Under the pieces are notes generated by a model. That model was not told the DNA's origin, made no database searches, and saw nothing but the letters and a program-made list of their open reading frames with translations. A program made the position numbers and the translations under genes. This document shows, piece by piece, positions 9,082 to 17,484 of a DNA stretch of 64,000 bases. Numbering within the stretch: position 1 is the first letter of the stretch; each line of letters opens with the position of its first letter. This DNA comes from Nonomuraea polychroma (GTDB lineage: Bacteria > Actinomycetota > Actinomycetes > Streptosporangiales > Streptosporangiaceae): positions 2,542,001 through 2,606,000 of the forward strand of contig NZ_SAUN01000001.1 of the NCBI RefSeq assembly GCF_004011505.1, written 5' to 3'.

Positions 9082-10350
9082 TCAACTCGCCTTGTCGGAA
9101 GCGGCCAGTTGCTTCACCACGTCATCGACGCTCGCCGACCCGCTCAGGAGCTGCTGGGACAGCCGGCCCATCAGGTCGAGGGTCTTGCTGGACAACGCGA
9201 CGTGCAGTGCGGGCTTGCCGCTCTTGATCTGGGGCACGATCGCCGCCACGGCGGGGGCGCCCTGCGACACGTCGATCGTGGTGTCGGAGGTGATCGCGCC
9301 GGCGCCGGTGTAGAAGGCGGTCAGCGCGCCGGTCGAGGTCAGCGATCGCACCAGGTCCGCGGCCAGCTGGGGATTCTTGGTCGATTTGGCGACCCCGTAA
9401 CCGATGCCGCCGTCGTAGGGGAGCACGGATGCGGCTCCGTCGGTGACCACCGGGGCGGTCATGACGCCGACCTGGTCGGCGCCCAGAAACTCGCCGAAGT
9501 CCTTCCAGTGTCCGATATCCGACATCAGCCCGATGATGTTGGCGGCCTTACCGGTGTTGAAGACGGCGAAGGCGTCGTTGAACAGCGCGGTGGAGTTGGC
9601 CCCGTCGTTGTTCAGGCCGTCGTCGTTGACCTTCTTCCACAGGGCGAAGATCTCCTTCACATGGGGAGAGGTCCAGTCGCGTTTACCGGAGATCCAGTCG
9701 TCGTACTCCTTGGGCGTCAGGATGCCCGGTCCGAGTCCCGACATGAAGAACTGGATCCCGAAGCCTTCCTTGTTGCCGAGGGCGAAGCACCTGGCGCCGG
9801 CCGTCTTCTTGATGGCGGCGCAGCCACTGACGAACTCGTTCCACGTCTTCGGCGGGTTCGCCGGATCCAGCCCCGCCTTCTGATAGATCGTCTTGTTGTA
9901 GTAGATCGGGTGGCCCTGCAGCGTCACCGGGGCGGCGTAGATCTTGCCGTCCTTGCTGAAGGCGTCCCAGCCCGCCAGCCGCTGCCTGTCCTCGGCAACG
10001 TACTGGTCCAGCGGCAGGAGCGTGTCCACCCGGTCGCGGAGCTGGCCGCCGCCGTTGAAGAGCATGACGTCGGGGCCCTTTCCCGACTGGGTCGCCGCGC
10101 CCAAGAGCGTGTAGTACTGATCGAACGGCTGGGCCACGAACTCGACGGTGACATTGGGATGTTTCTTGGCGAAGTCGGCCTTGGCCTTCTCAAGGTAGGA
10201 GGCCACGGCCGGTTCGCCGGATTTCCAGTCCCAGACCACGATCCTGCTCCTGGACTCCCCGGAGGAGGATTGCGTCGGTGCGGCGCTTCCGCAGCCGGCC
10301 ACGGCCAGTCCCGTGACGAGGACGACCGACCATAGTGTTCGCTGCCTCAT
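9082..10350 (-). CDS. Extracellular sugar-binding lipoprotein (ABC importer)
   Basis: 422 aa. The N-terminus MRQRTLWSVVLVTGLAVAGC is a lipoprotein signal with lipobox LAVAGC, so the mature protein starts at Cys20 on the outer face of the membrane. The rest is a cluster-B (MalE/UgpB-like) binding protein: MLFNGGGQLRDRVDTLLPL, KIYAAPVTLQGHPIYYNKTI and the hinge segments are recognisable. It is first in the leftward operon binding protein - permease - permease - enolase, and divergent from the FadR-type regulator at 10483, whose likely target is the 130-bp space between them. Confidence 0.92.
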   Translation of the reverse strand: MRQRTLWSVVLVTGLAVAGCGSAAPTQSSSGESRSRIVVWDWKSGEPAVASYLEKAKADFAKKHPNVTVEFVAQPFDQYYTLLGAATQSGKGPDVMLFNGGGQLRDRVDTLLPLDQYVAEDRQRLAGWDAFSKDGKIYAAPVTLQGHPIYYNKTIYQKAGLDPANPPKTWNEFVSGCAAIKKTAGARCFALGNKEGFGIQFFMSGLGPGILTPKEYDDWISGKRDWTSPHVKEIFALWKKVNDDGLNNDGANSTALFNDAFAVFNTGKAANIIGLMSDIGHWKDFGEFLGADQVGVMTAPVVTDGAASVLPYDGGIGYGVAKSTKNPQLAADLVRSLTSTGALTAFYTGAGAITSDTTIDVSQGAPAVAAIVPQIKSGKPALHVALSSKTLDLMGRLSQQLLSGSASVDDVVKQLAASDKAS

Positions 10351-10410
10351 GGCTGATCACTCTCCAGAACGCGGCCGGTGTCCTCGGCCGTCTTGCGGGA
10401 AACGTAACTC

Positions 10411-10446
10411 GTATGACGTATGACGTCAACAGGAATGCCATATACT
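10411..10446. promoter_or_regulatory. Candidate operator/promoter between importer operon and FadR-type regulator
   Basis: Two direct copies of GTATGAC (10411-10417, 10418-10424) run into the perfect palindrome TGACGTCA (10421-10428), and TATACT (10441-10446) is a good -10 hexamer for the rightward regulator gene. No strong -35 is visible at 17 bases. The position between two divergent genes fits a shared operator, probably bound by the regulator itself; this is inferred from layout. Confidence 0.45.
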
Positions 10447-10482
10447 GACGCGGCGCTGTCCCAGCAGGTCACTGGAGGGGAT

Positions 10483-11253
10483 ATGACGGCATCGCAGGAA
10501 TCGCCCGGCAGCGTCTCCGCGTCGCCTGCATGGGTCCGACGGCCGGCCAGTCTCGCCAAGGCGGTGACGGCGGAGCTCGTCGAGCGCATCGTCCGCGGCG
10601 TGCACCCCTCCGGCACGCCCCTTCCCCCCGAGCCCGTGCTGTGCGAGACCTTCTCGGTGAGCCGGACCGTCGTCCGCGAGGCCGTGAAGATCCTCCAGGA
10701 GAAGGGACTCGTGCAGGTCCGCCAGGGCGCGGGGACCATGGTGACCCCGCGCACGATGTGGGACATGCTCGACGAGCTCGTGCTCGCGGCGACCATCGAC
10801 ATGGACGAGAGCCTGGGGATTCTCGACGATCTCGTCGTCACACGCCGTCTGCTCGAGTCCGACATGGCCTACCTCGCCGCCCGCGTGGCGGGCGAGGAGA
10901 CCACCGAGCGGCTGCGTGCTCTGGTGGACCGGATGGACGAGCTCGTGGACGACCACGTCACGTATGCCGACCACGACCGCGCCTTCCACGACACGATCAT
11001 GCAGGCGTCCGGCAACCGCATCGCCCGGGGCGTGGTGCGAGCGCTGGAGAGCCAAGTGATCAACACCGCCCGATACATGGGCAAGACGGAACGCGCCCTG
11101 TGCGTGGCGTCCAACCAGGGCCATCGCCGGATCTATGAACGCATCGCCGCCCATGACCCCGATGGCGCCAGCGAAGCGATGTTCACGCACATCACCGAGG
11201 CCTGGCTCGTCCGGCGCAACGCACCCAGCGCCCCCGTGCGCCTGCAACGTTAG
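10483..11253 (+). CDS. FadR/GntR-family transcriptional regulator
   Basis: 256 aa. ATG 10483 (MTASQESPGS) is chosen over an in-frame upstream start because GGAGGGG lies just before it. Winged helix-turn-helix at about residues 20-90 (PLPPEPVLCETFSVSRTVVR), then an all-helical FCD ligand domain with the metal-binding pattern DHDRAFHDTI...NQGHRRIYERI. Such proteins usually bind a sugar acid and release an operator. It is divergent from the importer/enolase operon and probably controls it; the product of the enolase-family enzyme or its substrate is a plausible inducer. Confidence 0.9.
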   Translation: MTASQESPGSVSASPAWVRRPASLAKAVTAELVERIVRGVHPSGTPLPPEPVLCETFSVSRTVVREAVKILQEKGLVQVRQGAGTMVTPRTMWDMLDELVLAATIDMDESLGILDDLVVTRRLLESDMAYLAARVAGEETTERLRALVDRMDELVDDHVTYADHDRAFHDTIMQASGNRIARGVVRALESQVINTARYMGKTERALCVASNQGHRRIYERIAAHDPDGASEAMFTHITEAWLVRRNAPSAPVRLQR

Positions 11254-11432
11254 CGCGCCGTCGCGCTCTCGCCCGACGCCGGGCCTCGGCCGTCCCGGCC
11301 TTGCGCCCTGCTCATCGCCGCCTCCACCGCCTGGCAGCACCCTTCACCGGCGCGATCGCCCTGGCCGCACCATGTGCCGGGGCCTGGTCGCTACTCCCGC
11401 CCCTCATCGTGGCCGACGGCAGCAACCGGCCT

Positions 11433-12179
11433 TCATCGTGTCTCCTCCTCGCCGAGCTGGGCGCCCTCGACATTCACACCCCGGTCACGGGAGTCCTCGA
11501 CGTCTCCCAACACCGAGCGCAGCCAGGTCTCGGTCGTGCCGATGTGCATGAGCGCCGCGGCCTGGGCGAGCGTCGCGTCGCCGGCGGCCAGGGCGTGGTA
11601 GATCGCCTCGTGCTCGGCGACGGTCTTGTGCGAGCTGCCTGCCTCCACCGTGCCGCGCCACACCCGCATCCGCAGCGTGCGGCCGGAGATTCCGTCGAGC
11701 AGGGTGGACAGCGTCTCGTTACCGGTCGCCCGCACGACGGCGCGGTGGAAGGCGGCGTCGTGGTGGTTCAGCTTCTCCACGTCATCGCAGGCGGCGCGCA
11801 TCGCGTTCAGGTGCTCGCCGATCTCGTCGAGTTGCTCGGCGGAGATCCGGGACGCGGCGAGGGCGGTCGCCGCGGGCTCGAGCATCCGCCGTACCTGGAC
11901 GATCTCCAGCAGGGTGTCGTCGCGCAGCAGCTCGACGGCCAGTCCCAGCCCTTCCAGCAACAGCCGCGGCTCCAGGCTGGTCACGAAGGTGCCGTCGCCC
12001 CGCCGTACGTCAAGGACCCGGGCCACGACCAGCGCCTTGACCGCCTCGCGCAGCGGGTTGCGGGAGACGCCGAGCTGGGCGGCGAGCTGGTGCTCCGGCG
12101 GCAGCCGCGCCCCCGGTGGCAGCTCGCCCGACTGGATGAGGGCCCGGATGCGGGAGATCGCCTCGTCGGTCAGGGACAT
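11433..12179 (-). CDS. FadR/GntR-family regulator of the L-fucose/fuconate locus
   Basis: 248 aa. Winged helix-turn-helix at about 5-70 (RLPPEHQLAAQLGVSRNPLR) and FCD domain at about 90-215 with likely metal ligands in NHHDAAFHRAV and AEHEAIYHAL. It is divergent from fuconate dehydratase, and the intervening 310 bp hold at least three copies of a GACAT-N3-ATGTC palindrome, the kind of 13-bp site this family binds. Autoregulation plus control of the catabolic operon is therefore likely. It converges with the 10483-11253 regulator; 11254-11432 shows no gene. Confidence 0.9.
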   Translation of the reverse strand: MSLTDEAISRIRALIQSGELPPGARLPPEHQLAAQLGVSRNPLREAVKALVVARVLDVRRGDGTFVTSLEPRLLLEGLGLAVELLRDDTLLEIVQVRRMLEPAATALAASRISAEQLDEIGEHLNAMRAACDDVEKLNHHDAAFHRAVVRATGNETLSTLLDGISGRTLRMRVWRGTVEAGSSHKTVAEHEAIYHALAAGDATLAQAAALMHIGTTETWLRSVLGDVEDSRDRGVNVEGAQLGEEETR

Positions 12180-12242
12180 GCGGGCGACCTCCAGGCAGGG
12201 AGTCGCTCGATCGGCACAGGCGTCACGCTGGGAAACATAACA

Positions 12243-12255
12243 GACATCCTATGTC
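12243..12255. promoter_or_regulatory. Operator 1, GACAT-N3-ATGTC
   Basis: The sequence GACATCCTATGTC is a perfect 5-3-5 inverted repeat, about 65 bp before the regulator start. It is identical in both half-sites to the copy at 12394-12406. It is the likely autoregulatory site of the FadR-type regulator. Confidence 0.65.
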
Positions 12256-12277
12256 CGAGGAAGATTTGGACTTATGG

Positions 12278-12304
12278 ATGAGCAGACATGGGTTGTCTGC
12301 TCAT
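12278..12304. promoter_or_regulatory. Operator 2 inside an 11-bp inverted repeat
   Basis: ATGAGCAGACA (12278-12288) and TGTCTGCTCAT (12294-12304) are perfect inverted arms around TGGGT. The core GACATGGGTTGTC (12285-12297) is the same 13-bp operator with one mismatch. Its centre is 42 bp, four helical turns, from the centre of operator 1, so cooperative binding on one DNA face is possible. Confidence 0.6.
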
Positions 12305-12340
12305 CATATCGGGCGCTGCCAGGACGGTTGATGCGCGATT

Positions 12341-12369
12341 TTGCAGATATTCCCTGGGAGGTCTAGACA
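12341..12369 (+). promoter_or_regulatory. Candidate promoter for the fuconate operon
   Basis: TTGCAG (12341-12346) and TAGACA (12364-12369) are separated by 17 bases, the only reasonable -35/-10 pair seen upstream of fuconate dehydratase. Operator 3 would then lie about 20-35 bases downstream of the start point, where a bound repressor blocks transcription. The assignment is by eye. Confidence 0.35.
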
Positions 12370-12393
12370 CGCCGCCCTCGCGAGGATTACAAA

Positions 12394-12406
12394 GACATCC
12401 CATGTC
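12394..12406. promoter_or_regulatory. Operator 3, GACAT-N3-ATGTC
   Basis: GACATCCCATGTC, a perfect 5-3-5 inverted repeat on the side nearest fuconate dehydratase. A weak fourth copy (AACATCCCATGGA, 12437-12449) follows 43 bp further on, repeating the four-turn spacing seen between operators 1 and 2. Confidence 0.65.
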
Positions 12407-12489
12407 GGTGTGGTGAAGGCCGCTTCACCTGCCCGAAACATCCCATGGAGGGACACCTTCGTGCGTTTACATCACCAAGGGCGGCCGTC

Positions 12490-13803
12490 GTGGCCGAGCT
12501 GATCACCGCCATCGAGGCCCACGACATCCGATTCCCCACCTCACGGCACCTCGACGGCTCCGACGCCATGAACCCCGAGCCTGACTACTCAGCCGCGTAC
12601 GTGATCGTGCGGACCGGTGACGGGCAGGAAGGGCACGGGCTCGCCTTCACCGTCGGGCGCGGCAACGAGATCGCCGTCGCCGCCGTGGAGTCGCTGGCGC
12701 CGCTGGTCACCGGGCGGCCGGTGGCCGAGGTGCTCGGCGATCTGGGTGGGGTGTCCCGCCGGCTCACCGGCGACAGCCAGCTGCGCTGGCTCGGCCCGGA
12801 GAAGGGCGTCATTCACATGGCGGCCGGAGCCGTGCTCAACGCTCTGTGGGACCTTCGTGCGCGCAGGGCGGGCAAGCCGCTGTGGCGGCTGCTGTCGGAG
12901 CTGCCGCCGGAGGAGATCGTCGACGTCGTCGACTTCCGCTACCTGGAGGACGCGCTCACCCGGGAGGAGGCGCTGGCCATCCTGCGCGGCGCCGAGCCGG
13001 GCCGTGCCGAGCGCCGCGCACGCCTGCTGGCCGAGGGCTACCCGGCCTACACCACCACTCCCGGCTGGCTCGGGTACACCGACGACAAGCTGGTCCGGCT
13101 GGCGGAGGAGGCGGTCGCCGACGGGTTTCGCCAGATCAAGCTGAAAGTCGGCGCCGACCTGGCCGAGGACGTCCGGCGCGTACGGCTGGCCCGCGAGGCG
13201 GTCGGCCCCGATGTGCGCATCGCCGTGGACGCCAACCAGGCATGGAACGTCGGCCAGGCGATCGAGTGGCTGGCCCCGCTCGCCGAGTTCGACCTGTACT
13301 GGATCGAGGAGCCCACCTCGCCCGACGACGTGCTCGGCCACGCCGCCATCCGCAAGCAGGTGGCGCCCATCAAGGTCGCCACCGGCGAGCACACCCACAA
13401 CCGGGTGATGTTCAAGCAGTTCCTGCAGGCGGGCGCGCTCGACATCCTGCAGCTCGACGCCGCCAGAGTCGCCGGGGTCAACGAGAACATCGCCATCCTC
13501 CTGCTGGCCGCCAAGTTCGGGGTGCCGGTGTGCCCGCACGCGGGCGGCGTCGGCCTGTGCGAGATGGTCCAGCATCTGTCGATGTTCGACTACGTGGCCG
13601 TCAGCGGCACGGCCGAGGACCGCGTCATCGAGTACATCGACCATCTGCACGACCACTTCACCGACCCGGTCGTGATCCGGGACGGCCGATACCTCGCCCC
13701 CGCACGTCCGGGTGGGGGCGCCGAGATGCATCCGGCATCCCGCGCCGAGTACGCCTACCCGCACGGCCCCCAGTGGGCCGCCGTCGCGGCGGGTGCGGTG
13801 TGA
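12490..13803 (+). CDS. fucD: L-fuconate dehydratase (enolase superfamily)
   Basis: About 437 aa; dehydrates L-fuconate to 2-keto-3-deoxy-L-fuconate in the oxidative L-fucose pathway. The match to the FucD/ENOSF1 family is close: [18 protein letters not shown] near the N-terminus, [14 protein letters not shown], KxK base Lys217/Lys219 (IKLKVG), metal ligands in [18 protein letters not shown] and ATGEH, and catalytic His350 in [12 protein letters not shown] 12490, preceded by AAGGG, places these residues as in known FucD proteins; an in-frame ATG at 12445 lacks a ribosome binding site. First gene of an operon with an Rbs-type importer and a GH95 fucosidase, which fits the substrate. Confidence 0.93.
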   Translation: MAELITAIEAHDIRFPTSRHLDGSDAMNPEPDYSAAYVIVRTGDGQEGHGLAFTVGRGNEIAVAAVESLAPLVTGRPVAEVLGDLGGVSRRLTGDSQLRWLGPEKGVIHMAAGAVLNALWDLRARRAGKPLWRLLSELPPEEIVDVVDFRYLEDALTREEALAILRGAEPGRAERRARLLAEGYPAYTTTPGWLGYTDDKLVRLAEEAVADGFRQIKLKVGADLAEDVRRVRLAREAVGPDVRIAVDANQAWNVGQAIEWLAPLAEFDLYWIEEPTSPDDVLGHAAIRKQVAPIKVATGEHTHNRVMFKQFLQAGALDILQLDAARVAGVNENIAILLLAAKFGVPVCPHAGGVGLCEMVQHLSMFDYVAVSGTAEDRVIEYIDHLHDHFTDPVVIRDGRYLAPARPGGGAEMHPASRAEYAYPHGPQWAAVAAGAV

Positions 13804-13844
13804 TGCGCTCCCCAGCCCCCACCCAGCACAGGGAAGGAACAGTC

Positions 13845-14912
13845 ATGAAACGAGGACTCGCCTTAGGTGCGGCCGTCGCCCTGTCGGCCGGCCTGGCCAC
13901 CGCCTGCGGGGGCGGCGGAGGCGGCGGCACGGCCGCCTCAGGAGGCGGCAAGCCGGTCGTCGGGGTGGACTATCCCCGCTCCGACACCGACTTCTGGAAC
14001 TCCTTCATCAAGTACGTCCCCCAGTTCGGTGCCGAGACCGGCCTGGAGCTGAAGACCTCCAACTCGCAGAACGACATCTCCAAGCTCACCGCCAACGTGC
14101 AGAGTTTCATCAGCCAGGGCGTCAAGGGCGTCGTGCTGGCGCCGCAGGACACCGCCGCCGTGGCCCCCACCCTCCAGCAGCTCAACGCCAAGAAGATCCC
14201 CGTCGTCATGGTCGACACCCGTCCCGAGCAGGGCGACGCCTTCATGGTGGTACGCGCCGACAACCGGGCGTACGGCGAGAAGGCGTGCAAGTTCCTCGGC
14301 GAGAAGCTGTCCGGCAAGGGCAAGGTCGTGATGCTCCAGGGCGACCTGGCTTCCATCAACGGCCGCGACCGCACCGAGGCGTTCAACACCTGCATGAAGG
14401 CGAGCTACCCCGGCATCACGGTGTTCGGCGAGGCCACCAACTGGGACGGCGCGGTCGCCTCGCAGAAGCTCCAGACCCAGCTCACCGCCAACCCCGACAT
14501 CAAGGGTGTCTACATGCAGTCGAGCTTCGCCCTGTCGGGCACCCTCCAGGTGCTCCAGCAGCGCGGCCTCCTGGTTCCGCCGGACGATCCCAAGCACGTC
14601 TTCGTCATCTCCAACGACGGCATCCCCCAGGAGCTGAAGGAGATCGCCGCCGGCAACATCGACGCCACCGTCTCCCAGCCGGCCGACCAGTACGCCAAGT
14701 ACGCGCTGCAGTACACCAAGGCCGCCATCGACGGGAAGACGTTCAAGCCGGGCCCGACCGACCACGACAGCACCATCATCCAGGTGCGCCCGGGCCTGCT
14801 GGAGGACCAGCTCTCCGCGCCCCTGGTCACCGCCGACGGCGGGACCTACGCAGGCGTGGCGAGCGTCAAGCCGGGCGACTCCTCGCTCTGGGGCAACAAC
14901 CTTGGCGGGTGA
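13845..14912 (+). CDS. Rbs-type sugar-binding lipoprotein (probably L-fucose)
   Basis: 355 aa from ATG 13845, with GGAAGGAA upstream. The lipoprotein signal ends ATACGGGGG; the mature part is a type-1 periplasmic-binding fold with segments such as GVDYPRSDTDFWNSF, GVKGVVLAPQDTAAV and VMVDTRPEQGDAF. A low-complexity Gly stretch links lipid anchor and domain. It lies between fuconate dehydratase and the RbsA-type ATPase, so L-fucose or a fucosylated disaccharide is the likely ligand. Confidence 0.9.
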   Translation: MKRGLALGAAVALSAGLATACGGGGGGGTAASGGGKPVVGVDYPRSDTDFWNSFIKYVPQFGAETGLELKTSNSQNDISKLTANVQSFISQGVKGVVLAPQDTAAVAPTLQQLNAKKIPVVMVDTRPEQGDAFMVVRADNRAYGEKACKFLGEKLSGKGKVVMLQGDLASINGRDRTEAFNTCMKASYPGITVFGEATNWDGAVASQKLQTQLTANPDIKGVYMQSSFALSGTLQVLQQRGLLVPPDDPKHVFVISNDGIPQELKEIAAGNIDATVSQPADQYAKYALQYTKAAIDGKTFKPGPTDHDSTIIQVRPGLLEDQLSAPLVTADGGTYAGVASVKPGDSSLWGNNLGG

Positions 14913-16419
14913 CCAGGCGGCCACGCCTCTCGTCGAGGCGATGGGTGTCACCAAGAGATACGGGGAGACCGTCGCGCTGGACCGCGCCGGAATCCGCATC
15001 ATGCCCGGCCAGACCCACGCGCTCGTCGGCCGCAACGGAGCCGGGAAGTCCACTCTGGTATCGATCCTCACCGGGCTCCAGGCGCCGGACGAGGGCGAGG
15101 TGCGCTTCGGCGGCGAGCCTGCCCCGCGCCTGGCCGACCGTGATGCCTGGCGGCAACGGGTGGCCTGCGTCTACCAGAAGTCCACGATCATCCCCGAGCT
15201 GACCGTGGCGGAGAACCTCTACCTGCACCGTCACGACCTGAACCGGCTCGGACTGGTCCGCTGGGCCGCCCTGCGGCGCAAAGCGGCCGAGTTGCTCGCC
15301 ACCTGGTCAGTGGACGTCGACGTGCGCCTGCCGGCCGGCGAACTGGACGTCGAGCAGCGGCAGTTCGTGGAGATCGCCCGTGCGCTGTCGTTCGGCGCCC
15401 GGTTCATCATCCTCGACGAGCCGACCGCCCAGCTCGACGCGGCCGCCATCGCCCGGCTGTTCACCCGTATCCGCACCCTGCAGGAACAGGGAGTGACCTT
15501 CCTGTTCATCAGCCACCACCTGCAGGAGATCTACGAGATCTGCGACACGGTCACGGTCTTCCGCGACGCCCGGCACATCCTGACCACCATGGTGGCGGAT
15601 CTGCCGCACGCGGAGCTGGTGGCGGCGATGGCGGGAGAGGCCGCCGGCCTGGCAGAGGCGTCCTCCCGGACGGCCGTGCCCGGCGGCGCCGGTGTGGTGC
15701 TCGGCGTGCGCGGCCTGACGTACGGCGACGCCTACCGGGAGATCGACTTCCAGATCCGGTCCGGCGAGATCGTCGGCCTGGCCGGCGCGGCCGGCAGCGG
15801 CAGAACCGAGCTGGCCGAGACCGTCGTCGGGTTGCGCGCGGCCGATTCGGGCGCGATCGAGGTCGCCGGGCGCGCTCCCCGTCCCGGCAGCGTGCCCGAC
15901 GCGCTTGCCGCAGGTGTCGGCTTCGTCCCCCGCGACCGGCACCACCAGGGGTTCGTCCCGATGATGTCGATCGCCGACAACGCCACCATGACCGTCCCCG
16001 ACCAGCTCGGCGAGGCCGGCCTGATCAGCAACCGGCGGCGCGACCGGCTGGCCAGGACCCTGATCGCCAACCTGGCGATCAAGACCCCCGGTCCCGGCCT
16101 GCCCGTGATGGGCCTGTCCGGCGGCAACCAGCAGAAGGTCGTCATGGCCAGGGCGCTGGCCTCCGATCCCCGGCTGCTCGTGCTGATCACCCCCACCGCC
16201 GGGGTGGACGTCAAGTCCAAGGAGTTCCTGCTCGGCAAGGTCGAGGAAACGGCCGCCAGAGGAACCGGCGTGCTGATCGCCTCCGACGAACTCGACGACC
16301 TGCGGCTGTGCGACCGGCTGCTGGTGATGTTCCAGGGCCGTGTCGTCGCCGAGATGGCCGCCGGATGGCACGACCACGACGTGGTGGCGGCCATGGAAGG
16401 AGTCCGGCTCGATGCCTGA
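14902..16419 (+). CDS. Rbs-type sugar ABC transporter ATPase (two nucleotide-binding domains)
   Basis: 505 aa. Start TTG 14902 overlaps the end of the binding-protein gene by 11 bases; the in-frame ATG at 14941 would cut into the first strand of the domain. The first nucleotide-binding domain has a normal Walker A (GRNGAGKSTL), signature region (LDVEQRQFVEIARAL) and Walker B (FIILDEPTAQLD). The second has GAAGSGRTEL for Walker A and a good signature (LSGGNQQKVV), but its Walker B reads LLVLITPTAGVD: the usual Asp-Glu pair is Ile-Thr. This suggests only the first site hydrolyses ATP efficiently. Confidence 0.9.
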   Translation: MAGDQAATPLVEAMGVTKRYGETVALDRAGIRIMPGQTHALVGRNGAGKSTLVSILTGLQAPDEGEVRFGGEPAPRLADRDAWRQRVACVYQKSTIIPELTVAENLYLHRHDLNRLGLVRWAALRRKAAELLATWSVDVDVRLPAGELDVEQRQFVEIARALSFGARFIILDEPTAQLDAAAIARLFTRIRTLQEQGVTFLFISHHLQEIYEICDTVTVFRDARHILTTMVADLPHAELVAAMAGEAAGLAEASSRTAVPGGAGVVLGVRGLTYGDAYREIDFQIRSGEIVGLAGAAGSGRTELAETVVGLRAADSGAIEVAGRAPRPGSVPDALAAGVGFVPRDRHHQGFVPMMSIADNATMTVPDQLGEAGLISNRRRDRLARTLIANLAIKTPGPGLPVMGLSGGNQQKVVMARALASDPRLLVLITPTAGVDVKSKEFLLGKVEETAARGTGVLIASDELDDLRLCDRLLVMFQGRVVAEMAAGWHDHDVVAAMEGVRLDA

Positions 16420-17434
16420 GAAAACTCTCACGCCCGCCACCGAGAGCGCGGCACCCGAGCGGGACCGGCCACGGATACGACTGGCCCGGCTGCGCGACTT
16501 CGCCCTGATCCCCGCGATCATCGCGATCGCCGTCGTCGGCCAGATCGTCAACCCGATCTTCCTGCAGGGCGACAACCTGATCAACATCCTGCAGACCATG
16601 TCGGAGATCTCACTGCTGGTCCTGGCCCAGACCATCGTGCTGGTCGCCGGCAAGATGGACCTGTCACTGGAGTCGACGTTCGGTCTCGCGCCGGGCGTGG
16701 CGGCGTGGCTGACCGTGGCCGCCGGTTCGGGCGCCGGGCTCGGACTGCTGCCGGGCGTCTGGTCGATCCCCGTCACCCTGGCCGTCGGCGTGCTCATCGG
16801 CGCGATCAACGCGCTGCTGATCGTACGGTTCGGGCTCAACGGCTTCATCGTCACCCTCGGCATGCTCATCGTGCTGCGCGGCCTGCTCACCGGCATCTCC
16901 GGCGGCCAGACCTTCTTCAACCTGCCGGCGTCGATGCTCTATCTCGGCTCGGCCCTGTGGCTCGGCGTGCCCGCCTCGATCTGGCTCTGCCTGCTGCTGT
17001 TCGCCGCCGGCATCGTGCTGCTCGGCTTCACCAAGTACGGCCGCGCCCTGTACGCCATCGGCGGCAACGTGGACGCGGCCAAGGCGGCCGGCATCCGTAC
17101 CGACCGGGTGTTGTGGACCGCCCTGGTGGGCGCCAGCCTGCTGGCCGCGCTCGGCGGCCTGCTGATGTCGGGACACCTCGCCTCTGTGGCGGCCGCGCAG
17201 GGCGACGGCGCCATCTTCACCGTGTTCGCCGCGGCCGTGATCGGCGGCGTCGGCCTCAACGGCGGTAAGGGCACGATGTTCGGCGCGTTCACCGGCATCC
17301 TCCTCCTCTACATGATCCAGAACGTCCTCACCCTGGCCGGCGTGCCCGCCCAGTGGATCCAGGCCCTCAACGGCGCGATCATCATCGTCGCTCTCGTCCT
17401 GTCCCGCCTCACCGGAGGCAAGGTCCAGGAATAG
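16412..17434 (+). CDS. Rbs-type sugar ABC transporter permease
   Basis: 340 aa; ATG 16412 overlaps the ATPase stop by eight bases and has GGAAGGAG just upstream. Membrane helices run through most of the chain, and the conserved cytoplasmic loop is GRALYAIGGNVDAAKAAGIR, the hallmark of RbsC/AraH-type permeases. Probably a homodimer working with the two-domain ATPase. Confidence 0.92.
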   Translation: MPEKTLTPATESAAPERDRPRIRLARLRDFALIPAIIAIAVVGQIVNPIFLQGDNLINILQTMSEISLLVLAQTIVLVAGKMDLSLESTFGLAPGVAAWLTVAAGSGAGLGLLPGVWSIPVTLAVGVLIGAINALLIVRFGLNGFIVTLGMLIVLRGLLTGISGGQTFFNLPASMLYLGSALWLGVPASIWLCLLLFAAGIVLLGFTKYGRALYAIGGNVDAAKAAGIRTDRVLWTALVGASLLAALGGLLMSGHLASVAAAQGDGAIFTVFAAAVIGGVGLNGGKGTMFGAFTGILLLYMIQNVLTLAGVPAQWIQALNGAIIIVALVLSRLTGGKVQE

Positions 17435-17484
17435 CTCGCCGCGGCGTCCCGAGCACCGCACCCCCCGACCGATTGGGAACAGCC

